From Solobacterium sp. (lineage in GTDB: Bacteria > Bacillota_I > Bacilli_A > Erysipelotrichales > Erysipelotrichaceae): 64,000 nt of DNA. A model generated the notes under the pieces. It ran no database searches, was not told the DNA's origin, and was given only the letters and a program-made list of their open reading frames with translations. The stretch covers positions 1 to 64,000 of the forward strand of contig JAILLA010000054.1 of NCBI GenBank assembly GCA_024693325.1, read 5' to 3'. Every line of letters starts with the position of its first letter. The first letter of the stretch is position 1. Position numbers and translations under genes: made by a program. This document shows positions 50,738-60,062 of this stretch, in pieces.

Positions 50738-52480
50738 ATGCTGAAAAGTCAGAAGATGAGAGAACTCGCACCAGAGCTTGATCCGTTGAGGATCGGAACG
50801 GGCTGGAAGGAAGAGGATCTCAGCAAACCGCAGATTTTTATCGAAAGTACATTCGGAGACAGCCATCCCGGCAGCGGACATCTGGACAAACTCGTTGAAG
50901 AAGCCAGAAGAGGGATCCGCGATGCCGGCGGATACGGAGCACGCTACTACTGTACTGACATGTGTGATGGAGAAAGTCAGGGTACAGACGGCATCAACTA
51001 TTCGCTGGTCAGCCGTGAGATGATCGCCAATATGATCGAGATCCAGGCCAATGCGACTCCTTTTGACGGCGGTGTATTCATTGCCTCGTGTGACAAAGGC
51101 ATGCCGGGCAACCTGATCGGTATGGCAAGGGTCAACATTCCTTCTGTTGCCGTGACAGGCGGAACGATGAAGGCAGCCGAAAAGATGCTTACACTGAATG
51201 AACTGGGATACTATGCCGCAAGAGTAGAACGCGGAGAGATCCCCGAGAGCGAACTGAAGTGGGCAAAACTCAACGCATGCCCGAGCTGCGGTGCATGTTC
51301 CTTTATCGGAACAGCCAGCACGATGCAGATCGTTGCGGAAGCACTCGGTCTCGCGCTGCCCGGCTCAGCATTGCTGCCGGCGACAAGCCCTGACCTGCTG
51401 GAATATGCATACAATGCAGGCAAACGCTCTGTAGAACTTGCAAAAGAAGGTATAAAGCCTTCCAATATCGTGACGATGGATTCCTTTGAGAACGCTATCC
51501 TGGTCCATGCGGCGATCTCAGGCAGCACGAACGCAATGCTGCATATCCCTGCATTAGCTCATGAATACGGGATCGAGATCACCGGGGATACATTCGACAG
51601 ACTGCACAGAGGCGCGCACTACCTGCTCGACCTGAGACCGACAGGCAAATGGCCTGCAGAATGCTTCTATTATGCAGGCGGCGTCCCTGCCATTATGGAA
51701 GAGATCCGTCCTTTCCTGCACCTGGACGCTAAGACGATCACCGGCAAGACGTTAGGTGAGAACCTGGATGAACTGAAGACTAACGGTTATTACGAGAAGT
51801 GCCAGAAGTGGCTGGATGACTTCAATGAGCGCCAGAACGTGCATGTCACAAAAGAAGATATTATCCGTCCTTATGACAAAGCGATCGGAACAGACGGCTC
51901 CATTGCTGTCCTGAAGGGCAACCTGGCTCCCGAAGGCGCTGTCATCAAGCACACAGCCTGCCCGAAGGAAATGTATGAAGCTGTCCTGAACGCAAGACCG
52001 TTCGACAGTGAAGAAGAATGCCTGGATGCCGTACTGCATCACAAGGTCAACAAGGGTGATGCCGTATTTATCCGCTACGAAGGTCCGAAGGGATCCGGCA
52101 TGCCTGAAATGTTCTATACATCCGAAGCGATCAGTTCCGATCCGGAACTCGGCAAGGCAATTGCCCTGATCACAGACGGAAGATTCTCCGGTGCTTCCAC
52201 AGGACCTGTTATCGGTCACTGCTCACCGGAAGCTGCTTCCGGCGGACCGATCGCACTGGTAGAAGAGGGCGACCTGATCGAGCTGTCCGTTTCACAGAGA
52301 AAACTGAACATTGTCGGCGTCAAGGGTGAACGGAAAACTCCCGAAGAGATGGAAGCGATCCTCAATGAGAGAAAAGCAAAGTGGCAGGCAAGACCTCCGA
52401 AATACAAGAGCGGTGCTCTGAGGCTGTTCTATGAACATGCTGAATCACCGATGAAGGGAGCCTACCTCAAGTATGACTGA
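50738..52480 (+). CDS. IlvD/Edd-family dehydratase (sugar-acid or dihydroxy-acid)
   Basis: This 580-residue Fe-S dehydratase has S-C-D-K-G-M-P-G (Cys118), C-P-S-C-G-A-C-S-F-I-G-T-A (Cys181-187), A-A-I-S-G-S-T-N and D-G-R-F-S-G-A-S-T-G-P. The first cluster cysteine, usually in a P-C-N/H segment near residue 45-60, is not evident: the equivalent stretch reads H-P-G-S-G-H-L. No branched-chain amino-acid genes are near, so a sugar-acid substrate (gluconate, xylonate) is more likely than IlvD. AGGAAGGAG supports the start. It overlaps murQ by 8 bp. Confidence 0.78.
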   Translation: MLKSQKMRELAPELDPLRIGTGWKEEDLSKPQIFIESTFGDSHPGSGHLDKLVEEARRGIRDAGGYGARYYCTDMCDGESQGTDGINYSLVSREMIANMIEIQANATPFDGGVFIASCDKGMPGNLIGMARVNIPSVAVTGGTMKAAEKMLTLNELGYYAARVERGEIPESELKWAKLNACPSCGACSFIGTASTMQIVAEALGLALPGSALLPATSPDLLEYAYNAGKRSVELAKEGIKPSNIVTMDSFENAILVHAAISGSTNAMLHIPALAHEYGIEITGDTFDRLHRGAHYLLDLRPTGKWPAECFYYAGGVPAIMEEIRPFLHLDAKTITGKTLGENLDELKTNGYYEKCQKWLDDFNERQNVHVTKEDIIRPYDKAIGTDGSIAVLKGNLAPEGAVIKHTACPKEMYEAVLNARPFDSEEECLDAVLHHKVNKGDAVFIRYEGPKGSGMPEMFYTSEAISSDPELGKAIALITDGRFSGASTGPVIGHCSPEAASGGPIALVEEGDLIELSVSQRKLNIVGVKGERKTPEEMEAILNERKAKWQARPPKYKSGALRLFYEHAESPMKGAYLKYD

Positions 52481-53375
52481 GCTCCACCTGCAGCACCTGC
52501 GTACGGAAATACCGAATGAAAAGACCCGGGACCTTGATCTCATGACAACAGAAGAACTTCTGTCTGTCATGAATGAAGAGGATCATAAATGTGCCGAAGC
52601 TGTCAAAGAAGCACTTCCCGAGATCGCAGAGGCGGTAAAGATCTGTATTGCGGCACTGAAACAGGGCGGAAGAATGGTCTATATCGGGGCAGGAACCAGC
52701 GGCAGGATCGGTATGATGGATTCTGCGGAATGTGTTCCCACATTCAACTGTGACCGCATCATAGCCTGCCTGGCGGGCGGCTTTGGTGCCGTATCCAAAG
52801 GTATTGAGAATGCCGAGGACAACATGGAACAGGGTGCGGAGGATCTGAAGAAACTCGGATTCTGTGACAGGGATGTCGTGATCGGCATTGCCGCAAGCGG
52901 CAGGACTCCGTATGTGATCGGTGCTTTGAAATATGCGGAAGAGATCCATGCAAAACGGATCACCGTATCATGCAACAAACATGCGGAAATGTCGCAGTAT
53001 GCAGACGCAGCGATCGAAGTGGATGCCGGCAGTGAAGTGCTGACCGGCTCCACCAGACTGAAGTCCGGCACATGCCAGAAGCTCATCTGCAACATGCTGT
53101 CGACGGCAGCCATGCAGGGGATCGGAAAGATCTATAAAAACCTGATGGTAGACATGGTTCCGACCAACGCAAAACTCAGGGACAGGGCAGTCCGCATCAT
53201 CTCGCAGGCAGCGGAATGTCCCATTGAAACAGCACGTGAATACTACGAGCGGTCAGGTCATGACATGAAGACGGCAATTGTCATGATATTAAGCGGAAAA
53301 ACAAAAGATGAAGCACAGGAATGTCTGCGCAGCGCGGACGGTTTCGTGCGCAAAGCAGTGAATCCGCTGATGTGA
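52473..53375 (+). CDS. murQ: N-acetylmuramic acid 6-phosphate etherase
   Basis: This 300-residue SIS-domain lyase cleaves the lactyl ether of MurNAc-6-phosphate to GlcNAc-6-phosphate during cell-wall sugar recovery. It shows T-E-x-x-N-E-x-T-R-D-L-D, Y-I-G-A-G-T-S-G-R-I-G-M-M-D-S-A-E-C and N-L-M-V-D-M-V-P-T-N-A-K-L. The start overlaps the dehydratase stop by 8 bp, so expression is coupled. No MurP transporter lies next to it. Confidence 0.93.
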   Translation: MTELHLQHLRTEIPNEKTRDLDLMTTEELLSVMNEEDHKCAEAVKEALPEIAEAVKICIAALKQGGRMVYIGAGTSGRIGMMDSAECVPTFNCDRIIACLAGGFGAVSKGIENAEDNMEQGAEDLKKLGFCDRDVVIGIAASGRTPYVIGALKYAEEIHAKRITVSCNKHAEMSQYADAAIEVDAGSEVLTGSTRLKSGTCQKLICNMLSTAAMQGIGKIYKNLMVDMVPTNAKLRDRAVRIISQAAECPIETAREYYERSGHDMKTAIVMILSGKTKDEAQECLRSADGFVRKAVNPLM

Positions 53376-53392
53376 TTTTTCCGTCTTTCCTA

Positions 53393-53398
53393 TATAAT
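53393..53398 (+). promoter_or_regulatory. -10 element of the tannase-like gene
   Basis: TATAAT (53393-53398) lies 25 bases before the ATG, in the 48-bp gap after murQ. The -35 is weak. Confidence 0.45.
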
Positions 53399-53423
53399 TA
53401 TTTTGTAGAAACGAGGGATACTT

Positions 53424-54920
53424 ATGGAACTCCTATTTAGAGAAGACCCTTATACAATCGAATCATTGGTATTTGATGATAAAGAGGTAAAATTCCGTGC
53501 GTTTGAGCACCGTATATACTGTGCTGATCCGATCGATCCGGAACATCAGGAACTGAGTATCTATGTACCGGAAGAGTATTACGAAGAAGGTACAACAGGT
53601 AAATATGACCTCCGCACAGCTCCGATCTTCATGCCTAATACGATCGGCGGCTTCCGTCCCGGATATTTCCAGAGACCGGGGATCGACCATCACGGCAAGG
53701 TCACAGCATCTGCGATCGCGCTGTATCTTGGTTATGTCGTTGTCGTACCGACAGCCAGAGGCATCGGTCTGAAAGATGAATTTGATATCAACATCGGTGT
53801 TGTTCCGGCCGCATTGGTAGACCTGAAAGCAGCGATCAGATATCTGCGTCATAACAAGGATGTCATTCCCGGAGATACAGAACGTATCATTACGAACGGA
53901 ACCAGCGCAGGCGGAGCTATGAGCGCACTGCTTGGTTCGACCGGAAACCATCCTGACTTTGAACCATATCTGAAGGAGATCGGCGCTTGCGATGAACGCG
54001 ATGATGTATTTGCGGCATCCTGCTACTGCCCGATCACAGACCTCGACCATGCGGACATGGCATATGAATGGGAATTCGGCGGCAGAAATGAATACCATAT
54101 GAACAAACTGGTCGTGAATGAAGAAGCGGCCAAAGAAAACGGCGTCACAGAGGAAATGCTGGACAGCCTGAACCATAACGGTCATCCGGATTTCTCAAAG
54201 CTGCCGGAAGAACTCCGTCATAAGATCGTGGAAAAGGTACCTGTTACAGAGAACATGACGATCCAGCAGGGCTACCTGTCCAGAGACCTGGCAAAGATGT
54301 ATCCTGCATATATCAACAGCCTGAACCTGAGAGATGAACGTGAAAATACACTTCAGCTGAATCCGGACGGTACCGGTACATTCCGTGCCTGGATCGCCCG
54401 TCAGGTCATCCGTTCCATGGAAAAGGCCGTGCTGGATGATTACAACATGAAGGAATATCCCTGGATCGATTTCCACAATGACAGGCCTGTTGGATTTGAC
54501 TGGGAAGCCTTTGTTGATTTCCGTACAAGGATGAAGCCGACACCTGCATTTGACAAGACAGGTGAACCCGGTTCACCGGAAAACAAGGTGTTCGGAAGTC
54601 TGAGGATCGACAACCGTCACTTCACGACATTCGGCTACCTGCATGATAAGAGCGGCTGGCCGAAGGTACCTGCAGAGATCGTCAAACTGTACAACCCGCT
54701 GTACTACATCGCTGATCCAAGAGCCACCAAGGCAAAGAACTTCAGGATCAGGGCAGGTGCGCTGGACCGTGATACATCACTGGCAGTTTCATCTATCCTG
54801 ACACTGGCATTAAGAAACAACAGTATTCCCGTAGACTATTTCATTCCCTGGGATACCGGGCACGGAGGAGATTATGATACAGGTGATCTCTTCCTCTGGA
54901 TCCGAAACATCACAAGATGA
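53424..54920 (+). CDS. Tannase-like (subtype B) alpha/beta hydrolase
   Basis: This 498-residue hydrolase without signal peptide has a nucleophile elbow N-G-T-S-A-G-G-A (Ser161), a C-terminal D-T-G-H-G-G-D-Y-D holding the catalytic His, and an Asp in A-G-A-L-D-R-D. The long insertion between Ser and Asp and the G-T-S-A-G-G pentad match intracellular bacterial tannases such as the Lactobacillus enzyme. Those cleave gallate esters; other phenolic or acyl esters are possible. It has its own promoter and terminator. Confidence 0.72.
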   Translation: MELLFREDPYTIESLVFDDKEVKFRAFEHRIYCADPIDPEHQELSIYVPEEYYEEGTTGKYDLRTAPIFMPNTIGGFRPGYFQRPGIDHHGKVTASAIALYLGYVVVVPTARGIGLKDEFDINIGVVPAALVDLKAAIRYLRHNKDVIPGDTERIITNGTSAGGAMSALLGSTGNHPDFEPYLKEIGACDERDDVFAASCYCPITDLDHADMAYEWEFGGRNEYHMNKLVVNEEAAKENGVTEEMLDSLNHNGHPDFSKLPEELRHKIVEKVPVTENMTIQQGYLSRDLAKMYPAYINSLNLRDERENTLQLNPDGTGTFRAWIARQVIRSMEKAVLDDYNMKEYPWIDFHNDRPVGFDWEAFVDFRTRMKPTPAFDKTGEPGSPENKVFGSLRIDNRHFTTFGYLHDKSGWPKVPAEIVKLYNPLYYIADPRATKAKNFRIRAGALDRDTSLAVSSILTLALRNNSIPVDYFIPWDTGHGGDYDTGDLFLWIRNITR

Positions 54921-54931
54921 ACGAACGAAGC

Positions 54932-54957
54932 GACTCCGCAGAACTGCGGGGTCTTTT
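54932..54957 (+). terminator. Terminator of the tannase-like gene
   Basis: GACTCCGC/GCGGGGTC pairing (54932-54953, one G-U) followed by TTTT. Confidence 0.75.
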
Positions 54958-55018
54958 CATACAATGATATGGTATTTCTGACAAACTGAGCATATATGAC
55001 GGGAAACCGTACATTACG

Positions 55019-55027
55019 TGATAGTAT
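55019..55027 (+). promoter_or_regulatory. Extended -10 of the MATE gene
   Basis: TGA-TAGTAT (55019-55027) ends six bases before the ATG; the -35 is poor. A small ACGG-GAAA-CCGT hairpin (54999-55010) lies just upstream. Confidence 0.4.
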
Positions 55028-55033
55028 TCAAAT

Positions 55034-56386
55034 ATGACGATAGACAACGAAACAAAAGAGTTTATCAGGGAAGTCTTTGTACTTGCGCTCCCGGTAGGAA
55101 TACAGCAGATCATCAACCTGCTCGTCAATATGATCGACAACATCATGGTCGGACAGCTCGGTGAGCTTGCGATCACGGCTGTATCGATCAGCGGCACCTA
55201 CACATGGCTTGTCATGGTGGCAGGCATGGGCATGGCAAGAGGCGCCAATGTCATCATGTCCCAGTACTGGGGCGCCGGAAATGTCAAAAAGATCAAGAAG
55301 CTGTTTTCATTTGTGCTGACAGCTTCCGTTTTTGTTGCACTCATCTTCTTTGTGATCACTTCACTGTTTCCTGCCCAGATCATCCGGATCTATACATCGA
55401 TCCCCGAATTCGTTGACCCGGGTGTCAGCTATCTGTCCATACTCAAGTACAGTTTCCTGCTGACAGGCATCAGCCAGACAGCAGTGATCATGCTGCAGTC
55501 GGTACGTTCCGTAAAGATCGGCCTGTATAACTCGATCCTGTCATGCTTCACGAACATCTTCCTGAACTGGGTGCTCATCTTCGGTCACTTCGGACTGCCC
55601 GCCATGGGTGTCAGAGGCGCTGCCCTGGCAACCGTTCTGGCACGTGCCATTGAACTGGTCATAACCCTGGTCTATCTGTTCCGGTTTGAACCGCATCTGA
55701 AGTTCCGCATCCATGAATTCGATCCCTTCCTGGACAGAGAATATCTGGAGAGCTTTATCAGGATCACCGCTCCGCTGCTGATGATCGATATCCTCTCCAA
55801 CCTCGTTTCTTCCGTACAGACAATGATCACGGGCAGAATATCCCCGTATTATATTTCAGCGAATTCCATCGTCCATATGGCATGGACGATCCCCAACAGC
55901 TTCTGTGTGGGCACATCCACCGCCTGCAATGTCATGATCGGCAACCTGATCGGAAACAACGAATTTGAAAAAGCGAAGATCAATGCCAGACGCTTTGTCA
56001 AAACAGCTGTGGTATTCGGTATCTGCAGCAGCGGCATGGTCCAGGTGCTCCTGCCCATCCTGATGTCCTATTACAAGGTGACGCAGGAAACACTGACGCT
56101 GACAAGACAGATGGGTTATGCCGCATCATGTACTGTCCTGTTCCTGCCGATGACCTTCATGGTATTCAACGGGATCCTCAAGGCAGGCGGCCAGACAAAG
56201 AAACTGATGGTCGTAGATATGATCGCAAACTGGCTGATCGCGATACCTTTCGGATATGTTGCGGCATTCGTATTCCACTGGCATCCTGCGGTCCTTTACG
56301 CAGTCCTCAGAAGCGGCAATCTCTTTAAAGCCATCTGGGCATTGATCCAGTTAAAAAAGGATAATTGGATTTATAAGATTGCATGA
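55034..56386 (+). CDS. MATE-family efflux transporter
   Basis: This 450-residue protein has twelve hydrophobic helices in two similar halves (A-L-P-V-G-I-Q-Q ... V-N-M-I-D-N-I-M-V-G-Q-L-G in the first; R-I-T-A-P-L-L-M-I-D ... in the second). It is a Na+- or H+-coupled exporter of cationic drugs or metabolites. There is no Shine-Dalgarno before the ATG, and the TAGTAT element six bases upstream suggests a leaderless message. No regulator is adjacent. Confidence 0.9.
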   Translation: MTIDNETKEFIREVFVLALPVGIQQIINLLVNMIDNIMVGQLGELAITAVSISGTYTWLVMVAGMGMARGANVIMSQYWGAGNVKKIKKLFSFVLTASVFVALIFFVITSLFPAQIIRIYTSIPEFVDPGVSYLSILKYSFLLTGISQTAVIMLQSVRSVKIGLYNSILSCFTNIFLNWVLIFGHFGLPAMGVRGAALATVLARAIELVITLVYLFRFEPHLKFRIHEFDPFLDREYLESFIRITAPLLMIDILSNLVSSVQTMITGRISPYYISANSIVHMAWTIPNSFCVGTSTACNVMIGNLIGNNEFEKAKINARRFVKTAVVFGICSSGMVQVLLPILMSYYKVTQETLTLTRQMGYAASCTVLFLPMTFMVFNGILKAGGQTKKLMVVDMIANWLIAIPFGYVAAFVFHWHPAVLYAVLRSGNLFKAIWALIQLKKDNWIYKIA

Positions 56387-56463
56387 ATACAGACACGCTG
56401 TAAACTTTCCGTATGTTATACTGTTAAAGATGAAACAGATTATCTGTAGAAAGGCATAAGACA

Positions 56464-57648
56464 ATGAGCGAAAATAACAATACACAGTCTCAGGCTATTA
56501 CACTGACACTCTCACCTGAAGAAGCAGAAAATCAGGTTGCTGAACAGCAGGCTGCGCTTGAAGCCGCAAAGACAGAGCAGGCAGTTAAGGATCAGTATGA
56601 TGAATCCAAGCTGACGGAAGCTGAACGCAGAACCGTCAATGAGTTCTCCAAGAAGATCGATATCATGGAGACAAATACGATCCTGCAGTATGGTTCGGCC
56701 GCTCAGAAGAAAGTTACTGACTTCAGTGACAGCGCTCTGAAGAATGTCAGAACACAGGACCTCGGTGAAGTAGGAGACCTGCTGAGCAATCTGGTTACAG
56801 AACTGAAAACAACAGACCAGAAAGAAGAAAAAGGCATCATGGGTCTGTTCAAAAAAGGCGGAAACAAAGTTGAACAGCTGAAAGCACGTTATGACAAGGC
56901 TGAAGCAAACGTTGATAAGATCGCTGCTGTTCTGGAAGACCACCAGATCGTCCTGCTGAAGGATATTGCCCTGCTTGACCAGCTGTATGAGCGCAATGCA
57001 CAGAATACAAAAGAACTGTCCATGTATATCATCGCCGGCAAGAAGAAGCTGGAAGAAGTACGCAGGACGGAACTGCCTGCACTGGTAGAAAAAGCAAAAC
57101 TGTCAGGACTGCCCGAGGATTCACAGGCTGCCAATGACCTGTCACAGGCATGCGACCGTTTCGAAAAGAAACTGTATGACCTGGAACTGACACGTCAGGT
57201 ATCCATCCAGATGGCACCGCAGATCCGTCTGATCCAGAACAACGATACGCTGATGACAGAAAAGATCCAGAGCACGATCGTCAACACAATCCCTCTGTGG
57301 AAGAACCAGATCGTTCTGGCTATGGGCATCAACCACTCCAAGGAAGCTATGGAAGCAGAACGCGAAGTCACCAATATGACAAATGCGCTGCTGAAGAAGA
57401 ATGCTGAAACACTGCATCAGGCTACAGTTGAAACAGCCAAGGAAGCAGAGCGCGGTGTTGTTGACATCGAAACACTCCAGCACACGAACCAGGAACTCAT
57501 CGCTACACTGGACGAAGTTCTGACCATCCAGAAGGAAGGCCACGAGAAGCGTGTTGCGGCTGAACAGGAACTCGCAAGGATCGAGGCTCAGCTGGCAGAC
57601 AAGCTTCTGGAAGTCAACTACCAGATGGATGTCAAGAACAGGAAGTAA
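56464..57648 (+). CDS. TelA-family toxic-anion-resistance protein
   Basis: This 394-residue cytoplasmic protein is almost wholly alpha-helical, with coiled-coil stretches (20-60, 130-190 and 280-390) and a central M-E-T-N-T-I-L-Q-Y-G-S-A-A-Q-K-K-V-T-D-F block typical of TelA/YceH. TelA proteins are linked to tellurite, cell-envelope and lantibiotic stress tolerance; the mechanism is unknown. The usual partner XpaC is not adjacent. AAAGG lies upstream of the ATG and TATACT (56417-56422) may be its -10. Confidence 0.85.
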   Translation: MSENNNTQSQAITLTLSPEEAENQVAEQQAALEAAKTEQAVKDQYDESKLTEAERRTVNEFSKKIDIMETNTILQYGSAAQKKVTDFSDSALKNVRTQDLGEVGDLLSNLVTELKTTDQKEEKGIMGLFKKGGNKVEQLKARYDKAEANVDKIAAVLEDHQIVLLKDIALLDQLYERNAQNTKELSMYIIAGKKKLEEVRRTELPALVEKAKLSGLPEDSQAANDLSQACDRFEKKLYDLELTRQVSIQMAPQIRLIQNNDTLMTEKIQSTIVNTIPLWKNQIVLAMGINHSKEAMEAEREVTNMTNALLKKNAETLHQATVETAKEAERGVVDIETLQHTNQELIATLDEVLTIQKEGHEKRVAAEQELARIEAQLADKLLEVNYQMDVKNRK

Positions 57649-57662
57649 TCTCAATTGAACGG

Positions 57663-57697
57663 AAGGTCAGGGTATTCAAAGCCCTGATCTTTTTTCG
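57663..57697 (+). terminator. Terminator of the TelA gene
   Basis: AAGGTCAGGG/CCCTGATCTT (57663-57672, 57682-57691; one G-U) with six T. Confidence 0.85.
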
Positions 57698-57761
57698 TTT
57701 CATGGCAAAGAATGATTCGAAAATAAGTTATACTGTTTTCTGTAACCGCGGAGGTCAGAAC

Positions 57762-58919
57762 ATGAACAGTGAATATACAAAATGGGTCGCATGCTGGGGA
57801 AATGCGACATCGATCAGGAACCAGACTGACTGCATTTATGCAAAGGATCTGACACTGCGTTATCCTCTGAGAATGGTATTTGACGGATGTGCGCTGAGAC
57901 TGCATTTTTCAAACCTGACAGGTACGGAGCCGGTCAGATTCTATGCCAATGCCGCCAGGGCTGTGTCAGATAAAGAGATCGATCCGGATACGGTGAAACA
58001 GGTGACTGTCAAAGGCAGTGCATGCATCGTACTGGAACCGGAGGAAGAGGCAGTCAGTGATGAAATAGAGTTTGCCATTACAGCAGGAGAAACGATCAGC
58101 GTATCCCTGTTCATGGAAGGATACAACCAGATGAATGCCGGTGTACTGATCACCGGACCTCTTTCCAAGGGATATTACTCCTATGGGAATTTCATGAATG
58201 ATAAGGAATTACCACTGGATCTCACCAGGAAGACGAACTGGTTCTATTTCCTGAATACAGTGGATATCCTGACGGAAGAAAAGAACCATGCGCTGATCTG
58301 TTACGGGGATTCCATAACAGCTCAGTCATGGCCCGATTACCTGACGATCAGGGCATGGGAAGAAGGATACAGGAATGTATCGATCATCAGAAGGGCAGTC
58401 AGCGGTACCAGGATCCTGAGACAGTATGACAACATCACATATGCCGCATACGGCCTGAAGGGAGAAACACGCTTCCCGATCGAAATGAATACAGCAGGTG
58501 CTGATGCGGTACTGATCCAGCACGGCATCAATGACATCATTCATCCTGTGGGAACTGACGTTAACCCGTTCCGTCCCTGGAGCGATCTTCCCACAGCAGA
58601 AGAGATGGAAGAGGGCTTTACCAGGATCTACATCGACTATGCCAGGAAGCTTGGCATGAAGGTATGGGGAGGCACACTGATCCCGATCTACGGATGGAGA
58701 ACATACGAACCTTTCCGCGAAGATCTGAAAAATGCCTTCAATGACTGGCTGAGAACAACCGACCTGCTGGACGGATGCGTCGACTTTGACAAGGCGGTCC
58801 GTGATCCCGAACATACTCCTGCATTTGCCGAAGGATATGATTCGGGCGATCATCTGCATCCTTCCGAAGAGGGATACAAAGCAATGGCATATGCCGTTGA
58901 CAGTGAACTGCTGAAATGA
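57762..58919 (+). CDS. SGNH/GDSL-type hydrolase
   Basis: This 385-residue protein has an N-terminal beta-sandwich (about 1-165) and a C-terminal SGNH esterase domain: block I Y-G-D-S-I-T-A-Q (catalytic Ser), G-I-N-D-I, and block V G-D-H-L-H-P-S-E-E-G-Y (catalytic Asp-His). No signal peptide. The layout resembles carbohydrate esterases and rhamnogalacturonan acetylesterase relatives. GGAGG (57750-57754) fixes the start at 57762. TATACT at 57729-57734 is a likely -10. Confidence 0.78.
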   Translation: MNSEYTKWVACWGNATSIRNQTDCIYAKDLTLRYPLRMVFDGCALRLHFSNLTGTEPVRFYANAARAVSDKEIDPDTVKQVTVKGSACIVLEPEEEAVSDEIEFAITAGETISVSLFMEGYNQMNAGVLITGPLSKGYYSYGNFMNDKELPLDLTRKTNWFYFLNTVDILTEEKNHALICYGDSITAQSWPDYLTIRAWEEGYRNVSIIRRAVSGTRILRQYDNITYAAYGLKGETRFPIEMNTAGADAVLIQHGINDIIHPVGTDVNPFRPWSDLPTAEEMEEGFTRIYIDYARKLGMKVWGGTLIPIYGWRTYEPFREDLKNAFNDWLRTTDLLDGCVDFDKAVRDPEHTPAFAEGYDSGDHLHPSEEGYKAMAYAVDSELLK

Positions 58920-58923
58920 AAAG

Positions 58924-58950
58924 AACGGTCCCGTAATTGGGATCGTTTAT
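58924..58950. terminator. Terminator between convergent genes
   Basis: AACGGTCCC/GGGATCGTT (58924-58932, 58939-58947; one G-U) with TT-A-TT. It touches the stop of the minus-strand gene. Confidence 0.65.
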
Positions 58951-60062
58951 TCGTCATATTCTCCGTATTCACATCCGACATTGTATGCGTCAACTTCATC
59001 GATCAGTTCCGTACCGGAGATCGTTTTCCTGTACAATCTGACAGTACCTTGTCCGTTTCCGCCGTTCCAAAGTCTGTGGAAATGTTTTATACCGTTCGGG
59101 GCTTCATAATTGACCCACAGCATATCCTTTTTCTGACAGATGATCTCTGTTTCCATGACCGCATGTATATTTTCCTGGCGGATATGCCAGTATACAGCAT
59201 CTTCATCTTCATCAAATGAGAACTGTGTCCTGACGATCAGGTGGAGCTTGGAGAAGTTGAAGTCATATTCTTCCCCTTCATACCAGAAGACTCCCAGCAG
59301 TCTTCTGTCCAGCGCAACATGGAAGATCTTCGGCCTGCCTCCGCCGATATCAAAGACACTGTTGTCCAGCCATTCATTTCTGCACCTGCTGAACAGATGA
59401 TTGGAAGAAAGCCAGACCCATGGTGTTGTAAAATCACAGCCCCAGTTTTTATCTGCGTAGCCATAGGAGGTTTCCGGAGTTACCGTATATGTCTTTCCAT
59501 TGCATACAACGGTGCCGGAATACTGTGTCTTCATGCCTTCCGCATGCCAGTACATGTCAAAGGCTTCAGCGTCTCTCATGGGCCTGCTGGCTCCGTATCC
59601 GACATTGAATGCGATCTGTTTGTCGACCGTGAGGTCCCAGGACATATCGCCGTCATCGCACATCCACTCAGGATGCCGGTGACTTCCGGTGACATGTACG
59701 GAGCCCTTCAGTTTTGTTTCACATGCCAGGCAGTCGTCTGCTTGAACGGAATACGGCGCATCCATATGGACATTAACGTCCTTCCATGCAAAGAACCTGT
59801 GCAGCTGGCAATGATCCTCACCCCAGCATCCGGCTTTTACCATGAGATAAGAGGGTTTGGGACGGTCAGGCAGCTGTCCCAGCACAGGTATATCCTTAGC
59901 CAGGTCCGGATTGCAGAGGAAGAATTCAATGAAGAACGGCTTCTCTTCACCTGTCAGCGCATCATGCGCGGTGAAGGAATGCCACCACCAGTCATAGCCC
60001 TGCTTCCTGAGATGACCTCTCAGCATGCACGAATCACGCGTAATATCATGAACATTGAACAT
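58947..60062 (-). CDS. Tocopherol-cyclase-like / CrtC-like beta-barrel protein
   Basis: This ~371-residue protein without signal peptide has W-W-W-H-S-F near the N terminus and the family signature Y-A-D-K-N-W-G-C-D-F-T-T-P-W-V-W-L-S-S-N-H. That motif marks the tocopherol-cyclase/hydroxyneurosporene-hydratase (lipocalin-like) superfamily. Bacteria of this type make no tocopherol, so the role is unknown; lipid or isoprenoid binding is a guess. ATG 60062 or GTG 60071 could start it; either overlaps the HAD gene by 17-26 bp, so the pair is coupled. Confidence 0.6.
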   Translation of the reverse strand: MFNVHDITRDSCMLRGHLRKQGYDWWWHSFTAHDALTGEEKPFFIEFFLCNPDLAKDIPVLGQLPDRPKPSYLMVKAGCWGEDHCQLHRFFAWKDVNVHMDAPYSVQADDCLACETKLKGSVHVTGSHRHPEWMCDDGDMSWDLTVDKQIAFNVGYGASRPMRDAEAFDMYWHAEGMKTQYSGTVVCNGKTYTVTPETSYGYADKNWGCDFTTPWVWLSSNHLFSRCRNEWLDNSVFDIGGGRPKIFHVALDRRLLGVFWYEGEEYDFNFSKLHLIVRTQFSFDEDEDAVYWHIRQENIHAVMETEIICQKKDMLWVNYEAPNGIKHFHRLWNGGNGQGTVRLYRKTISGTELIDEVDAYNVGCEYGEYDE

